Below, in pieces: positions 21,322-31,699 of a DNA stretch of 64,000 bases. The translations under genes were made by a program, and so were the position numbers. The stretch covers positions 178,755-242,754 of the forward strand of contig MNCI01022324.1 in the NCBI GenBank assembly GCA_015680685.1, written 5' to 3'. Source of the DNA: Gnetum montanum. Its lineage: Eukaryota; Streptophyta; Gnetopsida; Gnetales; Gnetaceae. The notes below the pieces were generated by a model that had not been told where the DNA came from, searched no databases, and worked only from the letters and a program-made list of their open reading frames with translations. The stretch's first letter is position 1. Each line of letters begins with the position of its first letter.

Positions 21322-24094
21322 ATGGCCCCTAAAAGAGAAAATCATAGAGGACCCTCTCAAGGTGCATCCAAAAAACCAAGGAGAGGTAGAGGCCAAGCAT
21401 TTCTTGAAGAACATGCAGAGTAGGAGGCACAATCATTTAGTATTCATCAAGAACCTCTTGTCACTACACAATCGGGGCATGTCGAAGGTGGAGATAGCAG
21501 GGTACCTGAACAGGGACAACATGTCACATTGTCTCCAAAATGTGTTCAGGAAATTCGTGAAAGGTCGATGTCAGAAACTATGATTGTGGAGCTAAATTTT
21601 GGACCTTTCATTGAATTTTCCCTTCAGGCAATTAGAGACCAACTTAAAGGATCTCCATTGTGGCCTATTCTCTCTAAGAGTGGTGATTAGCACAACAAGG
21701 AAGAAGGCACCATTGTTGATATTGGTGGTATTTCTGTTGATTTCTCTACCAAGGCCATTTCAAAAGTGTTAAATTTTCTAAGTACAGGGCCTAAGGTTGC
21801 TCACCTGTCCACTCGCTTTGATGTGGATGTGTGCAAGATATGGTTAAAGAGGATGTACAACAAGGAAGATAAAGCATATGAAGAGCTCACACTTGAAGAG
21901 AGGATCTACTTCAAAATTGACACATATCACATTTTTCCAACAAAAGGATTGAATAGAATTTCCACCTATGGGGCTAGAGGAAGTGTCATCTTGATGGGAA
22001 AGGTTGATGCCAACCTACCCCATATATATCTCATAGAAATTTTAAGGTGGTTTAAAGAACGTAAGATAGGGAAGTTCGCATTGCCTTTTTCCTACCTAAT
22101 CAAGAAGCTATGTTGATGTGCTAGAATTCTAGGGTACACCAATGACATCCCCAGAAAGGCTCAAAAAACCTCATTTTCTAAATTACTGAAGCCACTAGCC
22201 CCAAGGAAAAGTGCTAATGAGACATTGGAGCTTGAGCAAGAATAGACGATGGGGCCCTTTGCACCTCAAATTGTAGGGCCTAGCCAGCTTCCAGACATAA
22301 GGCCCAGTCAACAACAAGAAGTGGGGCTGAGCACACAACCCACAAGCTAGCAAAGCCAACCACCACCACCATCACAGGACTATCAATCGTCGATGAGCCA
22401 TCTCAGGGCCATCATTGAATCAGTCAGTTGGGGAAGCTATGATGAAGCCAATCTCTTTAGGATCATTGATGATGTTGTACAACCCATAGTCTCAATTGAT
22501 CATGCAAGGGGCAAGGTGTCCATCCAAACAGGAGGAGGGAAATCACATTGGTCACAACAAATCTCTAGAAATACTACATCCTTTCAAGTGCAACTAGAAA
22601 CTAGTGAAGGCACCATAGTAGTGGTCATGCAGCACTAGGATGCAATGGGAGCAATAGAAGTGGTTGCAGACCACATAAAAGAATCATTTAGTGTTCCTAT
22701 TGTGGCACCAACAGATTTTACAGGAGCACGCAATGCTCAAACCTTGGCTGATCCCTCAATGACTCTTGCAGATCATGAGGATGTTCTAAATCGGTTGTTG
22801 CAAATAGAACAAGTGATGACATCCTTGTTTGACATCCCTCAAGATGTCACAACAACATATTAAAACCTTATTTCTACAAAAGGAAAGCTGATCATGGTAG
22901 AGGTTAGGGCTAAACATGCAAAGGAGGAGTTAAAAAGACTCCAAGAAAAGCTCATCACCCTGCAAGCTGCACAACAGGATCCATCCTAATTCATCCCTAC
23001 AGACCAGCTAGAATCCTTTCAGACAGGGTAGCTAAATAAATTGTTGGTAGAAAATAAAAGAGTGATGGAGGAAAAAGAGAAGGTTGATTGGAATGCTTCC
23101 AAGGCACAAGCTCAAACATATGCACATGCCAAAGCACTCAAGGCCTCACAAGAAGAAAATAAACACCTCACCACCGAAAATCTCTGATCGATCACAGTAG
23201 AAAAACAAAAGAATGTTCTCAAGGAAAATTTTTAGCAATTGTGAGAATAATTAATAAGGGTCAACCAAGATATGAATTTCTTGGCTAGAGAGAACAGAAC
23301 CCTCTCAATGGAGGAGGTACATGCAATTCCCCAGAAGAAGACGATTGAAATAAGTGTGTGGTTGAATGATTTCAAGTGACATAAAAAGCTTAAGGAGCAT
23401 TTCAAAGATCAGGTGGGGATGTACAAATAGGTGATTGAAAAAGAAATCCATATGGCTAAAGCCCATATTAACACTCTTAGTGCTCAGAACACTGATTGGT
23501 AGGCCATATTGTATACTTATTCCTTCGTCCATCAAGCAGAACTGAAAAGCTAGGATTTGTAGATACAAGATCTCACGGAGTACATGGAGTTAGCAAACCT
23601 ACAGTATGCCAACTTAGCCATGTTAATAGCAAGATGCCTGAGAATAGAATTAGAGAAGTAGGTAGCAACCACCTATGCTAAATATGAATAGAATTTGCTG
23701 AACACAAGAAGACATTGCAAAGATTAGAAGTAGCACATTCTGAATTAGAGGTGGTCAAGACTAGCTACCAAGGATAGAAAGATGTTGCAGTGAATTTGGC
23801 TCGACAACTCACAAACTACCAAGAATGCAAGGACAAAGCCAGAGCCTATGAAGAGGAATAATGGTTGTTTGCTGCTTGGTATGTCAAGGCTAATCAGATG
23901 TTCCTACCATTTCCATGGCCATGGAAGGTGCCTACTCCATCAAACATTGGAGCATTGGCATGGATGACATAGCATCCCTGAACCAAAGAAGAAAAGCTCC
24001 AAGCACTCCTTCAGAGACATCCATTTCCAAAACCTAGAGCACAAGATAAGGGGAAGAGACCCATGGAGGAGCCACCACTACCAAGAATCACATG
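21322..24094 (+). pseudogene. G2 ORF2: plant transposon domain plus coiled coil
   Basis: The start ATG at 21322 sits directly after TTGTAG. The protein begins MAPKRENHRGPSQGASKKPR, a basic N-terminus. It continues with VELNFGPFIEFSLQAIRDQL and VDIGGISVDFSTKAISKVLN, then a globular domain (21766-22116: RFDVDVCKIWLKRMYNKEDK, RIYFKIDTYHIFPTKG, GKVDANLPHIYLIEILRWFK). Next come a Pro/Gln-rich spacer, a second globular part (22393-22860), and a long Glu/Lys/Gln coiled coil (about 22900-23700) with a conserved end EEKLQALLQRHPFPKP. At least ten stops interrupt about 920 codons. It occupies the env-like position of Athila elements, but no signal peptide or membrane span is visible. The first domain resembles a plant transposon-associated family (Transposase_32 type, from memory). 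Its function is unknown. Confidence 0.6.
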
Positions 24095-24270
24095 AGTTCC
24101 AACAAATTTTTTTTATATAATTTTGTGTTTGTGTCCCAATTTTGTTTTTTTCAATCCTACACTACGGCATGAGTAATTCCTAGTTAGTCAATAATCTCAT
24201 ACCTATCCACTGTGTAATCAATTGAACTCATTCTCATTTTTTGTCTAACTTGAGGATGAATTATTATTCA

Positions 24271-24282
24271 GTCATGGGGGTA
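24271..24282 (+). promoter_or_regulatory. G2 polypurine tract
   Basis: GTCATGGGGGTA lies immediately before the 3' LTR. The same text precedes the 3' LTRs of G4 and G5, in rearranged strand for G3 (TATCCCCATGAC at 42964-42975) and, in altered form, of G1. Confidence 0.88.
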
Positions 24283-25135
24283 TGATGAATTAGGGTTTTC
24301 CAAGCCCCGATATCAAGTACACAATATCATAGCTTGGATAATGATATCGAATACATGATATCATGATTCCTATGTAGGCCTATAAATATAACATTTGGGA
24401 GCACAGGAAAAGGGGGGAGTTGGTAAGTCTAAGTGCAGAGTCTTTTTTGTCAATTTTTACTTAATTTTAGTTCTTTTCCTAGTGTATGCCCATAGTGTGA
24501 TGATTGTAATTGTACAAAACCTTTGTTCGAGTGTGACGTACTTGAACACGCACATGATCGGCAATAAAGATCGAGATTACTCCATCATTGCAGCATTCAC
24601 TTAGCTTTTAATTACTTTAATTGTTAATTATTTATTGTTATCTTTTTAATTCATATTTCCTTTATTGTCATTTACATTTTTTATGGATTAACATGGAATG
24701 AGTACGAATTAATCACAAACATTTAAGTGTAACTACTTGGTAACATAGTAGCATATCTAAGAGTGCTTAAGTAATGTGCACTTGGTAATCTCAGAAGTAG
24801 TACACGAGGTCTAAGATGCATATGGATGATTAAGGACTGATACTCATCATACTTAGGTTAGCATAGATTCCATTTCCCATTGCCTATTAGCTTAAATTAA
24901 CATTATTTTTTATCATCTCTAGGAGTAGCATTAGTTTAGGATCCCATCATTTACCTCACTCTAGACTAAACCATATTTGACAAAGCACATACTTGTCTTG
25001 GTGGGAAGACAGCAAACTGCAATCAATGTGTAACTATCTAGATACCACAACAAGTCCATCTACGAAGTTCAACCAGATTGTGCATGCACACTCATATTCG
25101 TATGGTTAAGTGTAGGGGTACCTTTCCATTCATCA
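24283..25135 (+). repeat. G2 3' LTR
   Basis: It begins TGATGAATTAGGGTTTTCC and ends GGTACCTTTCCATTCATCA, 853 bases. GATATC lies at about 24309, 24343 and 24357 and TATAAATA at 24381. Alignment with the 5' LTR shows many scattered differences, so the insertion is not recent. Confidence 0.9.
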
Positions 25136-25931
25136 GTAAGGATCAGATTTACCTTGTTGATGGTAGTAATGTCTCTCATGTTGAAGCTAGTGTGATGGAT
25201 GCTAATTTCTCACGTCATCTTGGTAGTGGTTTGTTCAATGGTAATGATGAGAATCATGATCATTATGATGATTATGAAGGGATTGAGAGTCATGTTGTGA
25301 CTTTTGATGCCATTGTTAGTGAGAGGAAGACTAATAATGGTAAATTGTTTAATGATGATGGCTATTGGGATAGTCATTGTTAGAAGGTCATTATTGATGT
25401 AAGTGAAGACATTGATAATGATATGATTTCCTAGAATTTGGAGATGTTTGTTATTGATTATAGAAATGATAAATTTTTGAAGTGTGATTATGGATTTGAT
25501 TATCTTGGCTGTAAAATGAAAGTGCAACATGAAGGAAATCTACATGGTGGTGATGAAAGAAAGCTAAGTGGTAGTCTTCGAAACACCAAGAAGAAGGTGA
25601 AGAAGAGGAAAAAGAAGAAAAGAAGGAATGTTGGATTAAGAAAACCTAATCATTTCTAATTTTCTTATTCTTTATTTTTTATAGGTTTGGGTCACCATGG
25701 GGATGCAAGGAAAGCATTCCAAGAAGATGATCATTTGAAGGAAGCATGGTGGAGCATGAGGACAAGTCCCCATGAGCAAGGGCAAGTCAAAACAAAAACT
25801 TCCAATGATATTTATTCTCATGTTTGTAATGCATGGAGTCATGATTATTGTTATGGCCTAGAGTCATGGGGGAATGTGCCTTCTACCTTGTGAAAGGTCA
25901 TGAAGCATGATATTTTTAAGGGTGGGAGAGC
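25136..25931 (+). pseudogene. L1 internal ORF, C-terminal part, and polypurine tract
   Basis: This is the continuation after G2: KDQIYLVDGSNVSHVEAS, an Asp/His-rich piece (NDENHDHYDDYEGIESHVVT), a basic tail RNTKKKVKKRKKKKRRN (about 25585-25640), then a shorter frame from 25687 ending LESWGNVPSTL. L2 repeats these in order (SHVVTFDAIVSERKTNNG; a Lys-rich tail at about 37845-37900; a final ESWG at about 38117). The frame is off by one from the upstream half if the insertion is removed. The basic tail could bind nucleic acid or act as a nuclear signal; this is inference only. A purine-rich tract ends at the 3' LTR. Confidence 0.6.
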
Positions 25932-26925
25932 TGGTGTAAGGACACCTCTTCCAATTTCCTTATTCTACCCTACATACTGTGTTGATTTTTTGGGGATGAT
26001 TCTTGGATATCTTGGGTGTTTGGAGGTGTTTTTGGCTTATTTTGATGAGTTTAGGAGGTTCTAGGATCTATGGAAACTTGTTGGGAGGCATCCAGAGGCT
26101 CCCAACATCAAAAGGAGCATTTTAATTTTTGGCACCTTTAGAAGAGACGTCTCCCTAGAAAGATAGACATCTTCTCAAAGATTTCTCCCCTAAAGAGTAT
26201 ACATCTACCAAAAATATTAGATGCCTCTCCCAAAAGTAGAGCTTTCATAATAGACTTCCCAACAAAGCCAAAGATGACCCAGACACATGGGGAAACTTCT
26301 AAAAATGTTGTTTCAATTTGGAAAATAGCTAAAGCAAGATGTAAACAATCTAAGCAAGATGGAAATAGCTAGGGAGAAGGTGAGAAGAATTGAAAAACAT
26401 TTAAAGAATCTCAATTTGATTTGAGAAAAATTTTCTAGGTTTTTTACCTTTCAGTTGCTCATAAATATTGATGTAATTGACCATTGTAAGTGTCGCAATG
26501 CCAAGGGCCAAAGTGCAAACATTGAAAGCCAAACATCCTAATACAGGATAAGAGAGAGAGCTCTTGAGGGAAGAGAGCTTGCACAAGAAAAGAGCTTGTG
26601 CAAGGGATGAGAGTGAGAGGCAAGGTAGAGCACTTGAGAGAGGTTAGAAGAATCTCTTATAAGTGTCTTGTCTTGAGCTTGGGCTCCATTATGAGTAATT
26701 AAGAATTGAGAGAGGACAAGTGTGGCCTCTAAGATCCTTGGGAGAGTTGTGAGTTGAGCTTGGCTCCTCATCTTTGATGTATTTTCTATGTATTTTGAGA
26801 ATTGTCTTAATATAAGGGATATTTTCTCCATTTTATTATGTTATTTTTTTTCTAAGCTAAATCTACTTGGAAGTTGTGGATTGGATCCTATTGGGGTCTA
26901 TTAAGGTGCACCACCCCTTACACCA
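25932..26925 (+). repeat. L1 3' LTR
   Basis: It begins TGGTGTAAGGACACC and ends CACCCCTTACACCA, followed at once by the ATTCA duplication. Confidence 0.92.
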
Positions 26926-26930
26926 ATTCA

Positions 26931-27654
26931 TGCCATTCTTTTGTCAATAGAGTAGCTGAACTCTTACAAGTTTATTCCATAGTCTTAGAGAATAGTCAGT
27001 GAGTGCCCATAGTGTGGATTTGAGTTAGTTGTATGACATCTTATTCAAGTGATAATGTACCTAGACACATTCCATGAATGACAATAAGATCAAGATTGAT
27101 TCTTATTCATTGCAGCACTTTGACTTAGATTAAATTTACATTTCATGAAATTTATATTTCATGTACTTAGTTATAATTTACATTTCATGCAAGTTAATGA
27201 ATTGGCAGAATGAGCACGACCAATTTTGAGTGTAAACACGTGTTTGCTTGCTAATCCCAATAGCATTATTGCTTGGTTTTCCTAGTAACATAATTCTTGG
27301 TAATCCTAATAGTGGGTACATGAGTTCAGGACATGTACGACAAGTTGGGAATGGACACTCATCACCTATAGGCTAGTTTAGCATTTATCTTTCTATTGTT
27401 AATTAGTTTAAATAATTAATGTTTTAATTATTGTTAGGAGTATCAAAAAGCCAAAACATCATCAACCATCATATGCCTTTGGACTAAATCATACGTGACA
27501 GAGCTTTAACTAGTCCAAGTGGGAAGATAGTGAACTTCGATCAATACTTAACAATCTAGATGCTAAACTAGTTCCATCCATGGAATACAACTGGATGATC
27601 TGTGAACACTCGTAATTCATATGATTGGACATAGGGGGTACCCACCACTCATCA
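26931..27654 (+). repeat. G5 3' LTR, second part
   Basis: R-U5 part of the LTR begun at 13951: AATAAGATCAAGATTGAT, the GGTAATCC series, and the end GGGTACCCACCACTCATCA. Together with 13951-14069 it totals 843 bases. Confidence 0.88.
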
Positions 27655-28235
27655 AATACTATTTATGACCATTGTAGCATCTCACATAATATAGATTTAC
27701 TTTTCATGTGTACTTTATATTTTTAGTTATCATTTATATTTTAATGTTATTTACATTTTTATATATGTTGATAGTTGACAAAGTAAGTACAACTAATCTT
27801 GAGTGTCATGTATAGTTATTTGGTAATCCAATGGTAATATCATTTGGTTTACCGAGTAATGATTTACTTAATAATTCCAGTAATAGTTGTATGAGCCACA
27901 AATGTGAACTAAAGATTATAAACATGTTCTTATTACCATTAGGCTAGACTAAATTTACTTTCCATTATCTTTTAATTAATTAGAATCAATATTCATCTTA
28001 CAAGGTTATATTCTTACAACTTTAGAGTAAAACAACATCATTACATCTTATACCTTACTACAAGTTAAACCATACACTTTGATCATCAACAACTCTCGTG
28101 AGAATAAAATGATCAATAAACCTCATATTAACTAACTAAAATTCATATTATTTCATTCATGGATTACAATGTAGTTGCGCATGTACGCTTGTGTGACTTA
28201 TATTATTAGGCATTGGGAAATTTTGGCATTTAACA
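27655..28235 (+). repeat. G9, old Athila-type LTR remnant
   Basis: A more diverged copy of the R-U5 part of the same LTR family: CTTGAGTGTCATGTATAG, TTTGGTAATCCAATGG, a TGGATTACA-GTAGTTGCGCATG stretch, and an end GGCATTTAACA in place of CACTCATCA. G5 ends exactly where this begins, so G5 was probably inserted in it. The 5' part is not recognised. Confidence 0.6.
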
Positions 28236-28539
28236 AACACAATATAAGATAAAATGCTTTATTACTATGCTATCAAATTTTTTCTTTAGTTTTATTATAA
28301 TTCATTTATCACATGGAACATCATTATCCTATCTTTATTTTAATCATCTTACCTTAATTATATTTCTTATATCTTTATTAATTTCAGCAATGAATTAGAG
28401 CATTGATCCTAGGTAGTTGAACTATTTATAGTGAGGATATTTTTAACTTTGAATTATTAATTTTATTTTACCATTTTTTATGAAATAATTGAATTTTTTT
28501 CTATATATTTTATCTTACTTTTATTGACTTTTAAGCCTT
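28236..28539. other. AT-rich spacer, nothing recognised
   Basis: Very AT-rich, with no open frame of note and no repeat from elsewhere in the window. It may be the decayed 3' side of the LINE that follows. Confidence 0.5.
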
Positions 28540-29760
28540 TTTTATTTAAGAGCATATCTCCACTTCTTCATTTTAGAAGCAATATTTTTTAGTGTTGTGT
28601 TCATTAACATAATATCATCTATAAATAGCATGCACCAAGTGATTTCATCCTATATTTCCTCTATTAATCCATATATAAAAATGATAAATAAACATAGGCT
28701 AAGGCAAATCCTTGATATAGACTTATTGTGACTAGAAAATCAAATGTGATTCCTCATGCTAGTAGTAGCTCCATATATGTGTTGAATTATATTTATTATG
28801 GGTGTTTTTCCTCTACAAATCCCAATAAATACTATCTCTAGGCACTCTATCATATGCCTTTTCTAATTAAATGAGGATCATATGTAACTTTTCTCTATTT
28901 TTTTTTGAATTATTCTATTGATTGCGATATCAAGAAAATAATATCTATAATAGGTCTTCCAAACATAAATCCAAATTAATTTTTTGATATTATTCATTCA
29001 AGTCTAAGATGCTGCTCTATGACTCTCATTCAAAGCTTCATAATATGTCTCATTAACTTGATTCTTCTATACTTTATATAATTTACATCCCTACTTTATG
29101 TTTGTAGATGGAGACAATAATAATTTTTTAAAATTTTTGGTCATTTATTTATCCTTTAATATTTTGTAAAAAATTGTGTTAACTATGAAAATTTTTTATT
29201 TTCTAGTACCTTCCAAGCTTCTAAATAAATGTTATCTAGTCAAACAACTTTTTCATTTTTCATCTTTGATAAAGTTATCTTTAACTCAAAGAAGGAAAAT
29301 TCATTAACCAAAATAAAATTTGGTTTTTCTTCTTCAATTTTTTATTTTGAAAATTCTTTCTTTAATAATTATTAAAAATAAAATTTTCACCTATCCAAAA
29401 TTTTATAATCTTTCACAAAAATTCTTTCATTTGCCTCCTTGATACATTTGACATGATTAATGTCCTTAAATTTCTTATTTCTAATTTTAAATTATATATA
29501 GATTTTTCTTACCTTCATAATTTCTCATAGAAACTACTAAGGCCTTATGTTTGGCATTGGCTATTACTACTTTTACGTCTCTCTTTTTTTCATTTTTTAT
29601 ATTAAAAATTTTCTTGGTTTTCAATTTTCTATTATTCCTTAAAGCATTTTTTCTTGCTTTGAATAGCATGTTGTACTTCATCACTCTACTATCATATCTT
29701 CTTTGGGATATATATTTTTTTCTTCTATTTCACTAAAAATTTCTTTATGATGGAAAAATG
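28540..29760 (-). pseudogene. RTE-type LINE reverse transcriptase fossil
   Basis: Read on the minus strand, the order is a helical linker (about 29684-29490, KARKNALRNNRKLKT), then MKNEKVVGLDNIYLEAWKVL (about 29275-29195), RRIKLMRHIMKL and IEQHLRLE (about 29060-29000), FGFMFGRPIIDIIFL (about 28980-28930), LEKAYDRVPRD (about 28875-28840) and the catalytic region CMLFIDDIMLMN (about 28640-28600) before KMKKWRYALK. This series is the RTE-clade RT (usual YADD-type box here IDDI). Many stops and shifts; no endonuclease or poly-A tail identified. Confidence 0.78.
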
Positions 29761-29929
29761 TACTCAATACATTTTCTTGTTAAAAAAGCTTATGATATAA
29801 CTTGGCTTTCATATTGAACTTTCTATAAAGCTCTTATGCGATAATACCTAAACAACTCCATCATAATATCAACATGCTCTTCATAATAAATATAAAAATA
29901 TTAAAATAAAATGCTAATTTATAAAACAA
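29761..29929. other. AT-rich spacer between LINE and copia remnants
   Basis: No domain or repeat recognised. Confidence 0.4.
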
Positions 29930-30116
29930 TAAGTACAGAAGAAAAATATAAAGTTATTTCATGTTGAATCAAATAATCAATTGGTAGATCTATTAACAAA
30001 ATCTTTTTTGCATTATAGGATAGGATACCTTTGCCAAAGTATAGACATCATGAAAATGATACACACAAGCAAACAAAAGGAAAAATCTTGTATTCCATCC
30101 TAAATGAGGGAGGAAC
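29930..30116 (+). pseudogene. pol: C2, 3' end of a Ty1-copia pol
   Basis: The frame reads HVESNNQLVDLLTKSF and then IDIMKMIHTSK. This is the conserved end of copia RNase H (usual NQLADIFTKPL). It stops next to a purine tract GAGGGAGGAAC that primes plus-strand synthesis before the LTR. The rest of the element is missing to the left. Confidence 0.75.
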
Positions 30117-30625
30117 TATTAAATTATTAGTATGTAATGAAATAGTTATTAATTAATTTGGAACATAGGAATCAAAGACATGTAATCTTTTTTCATGACT
30201 TAGAAGAAGAAGATAAATATGTTTTATGTACAAAGTTATAAATTGATAGTTGGATGTACTTGATTTTAGCCTTAATTCATCATTGTTTTTTATTTTTTAA
30301 TTCATTCTTATAAGTGAAAGATGTCTTTTCAACAATTCCTAGTATTACCCCATGAAAATTCTATATAAACAAAGGCCATGTAATGATGTAAATGAATATT
30401 TCTAAAGAAAATAAAGATATTATAAAAATTTCTCTATATGACTCTTTATATTTCTCTCTTCTCTTATTCACATAGCTATTACTAGTATTAATCCTCTTTT
30501 CTAATAATTAATTCATTATTACTTTCATTACTTTTATTAGATAATCAAGTTGTCATTATGTTAAATGAGTTATCATAAGTCTAATAATTCAATTTTCTAC
30601 ACTTCTAAATTTTAAACTTTCAACA
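30117..30625 (+). repeat. C2 3' LTR
   Basis: It starts TATTAAATTATTAG (TG expected, one base changed) and ends AAACTTTCAACA. Inside lies TATAAACAAAGG (about 30363) as a probable TATA region. The partner LTR is not in the window. Confidence 0.6.
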
Positions 30626-30899
30626 ATTATCCAACATAGAAAGTTAAGAGTTAAAGCTATATAAGTTCATCAAATTATTTTGGAATTAATTCAATTCACT
30701 TGAAGGAAGCCTCCACCCTAATTAAAGACATTAGAAATAAGTATAGATTTGAATTTGAATTCAAATGGTTCAAAAATCAGATTTTTATTATCTATAGTTT
30801 CTAGGTTTCACAATATGTCAAGAGGGTATCATTAAGTTTCTTACTCTAGTCCTTACTATAGTGTCTAATAGTCCTAGTTAGGATCCTTTTAATTTCTTG

Positions 30900-31340
30900 T
30901 TCATAACATCACCTTGATCATTAACTTAGGTGTAACAAGGTGTAGTCAATTTTTGCTCCACCTTCAAGTGTTGCATTAAGCTTTTTGATGATAGTCTATA
31001 TAAAATAGGTTCCATTAATTCAAATAAGAGATTTAGGCATGTCAAATCAATGGTACTCAAAAAATTTAGCACTCATAGCCTCCATGCAATCAGTTAATAT
31101 AGTTGCTTCTATCTGCTTGATGTAATAATTGACAATAATAATAATATTTTTCCTTCTATTTAACATGGGTAAAATAGAGGCTATGAAGTATTTGCTTCAG
31201 ATGTCAAATGAATTTACTAACTAAATCCATTGCTGAGATTTCTTGAATTTAGCTAATAAACCTATATGCCTCTAATACCATTCATATGCTTGTGTAAATT
31301 TGTGTGTCCTTGAATAGTATGGGCTACAAGTATCTAGCCA
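30900..31340 (-). pseudogene. pol: G6 integrase remnant
   Basis: Reading down the minus strand: CKYCQLFKDT (about 31320), then a first-Asp region in very poor state (AMDLVSKF, about 31230), YYIKQIEATILTDCMEAMSAKFFE (about 31110-31065), and MPKSLI-INGTYFI (about 31040-31000), where the second Asp of DNGT is lost. Compare the G1 integrase at 8640-9765. Confidence 0.72.
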
Positions 31341-31699
31341 TAAGGATTACTATGACTAATTATTTTCCTACATAATATCCATAACTAGTTTCTTCAAGTG
31401 CATCCTGTATGATCCATAGATGATTTTCCTTTAGAATATTCCAATGTACTACGGCATTAACATAGATTTTATAAAGATTTCTATGAATGTTCATATAACA
31501 TTTTTTCAAGTGCTAAAATTTTTGAATTTTCCTTTAGTCTCATTTAGTAGGAACCCTTTAGTCTATTGAATAGATGAGTATGTCAGAAAATCATAAAATG
31601 GTTACTACAAAGAAAACCTATATTATCTTTACAAATAAAAGCTCATCTAGAAACTAATCAAATATAGGATTTTTATTAGCCTCATGGTCCCATCAAAGA

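Larger units (their letters stand above)
16068..25135 (+). mobile_element. G2, Athila-type element with gag and ORF2 but no pol
   Basis: LTRs at 16068-16936 and 24283-25135 flank 7.3 kb holding gag, a Pro-rich linker, the conserved post-pol-type region and a long second ORF. RT, RNase H and integrase are absent, and G3 has the same layout, so the deletion is a property of the subfamily. The upstream flank GTAAA (16058-16062) and the downstream GTAAG (25136-25140) may be the target duplication. Five extra bases, TTAAT, then lie before the LTR, so I hold this as likely but not proven. Confidence 0.88.
14070..26925 (+). mobile_element. L1, pol-less LTR retrotransposon split by G2
   Basis: A non-autonomous element of the LARD kind. 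LTRs of 988 and 994 bases begin TGGTGTAAGG and end TACACCA (CCTTACACCA in the 3' copy), a 10-base terminal inverted repeat. A perfect 5-base target duplication ATTCA lies at 14065-14069 and 26926-26930. The primer site is initiator-Met type and the polypurine tract is AAGGGTGGGAGAGC before 25932. Without G2 the internal part is only about 1.8 kb and has no protease, RT or integrase motif. L2 on the right shares LTR family and internal ORF. Confidence 0.9.
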
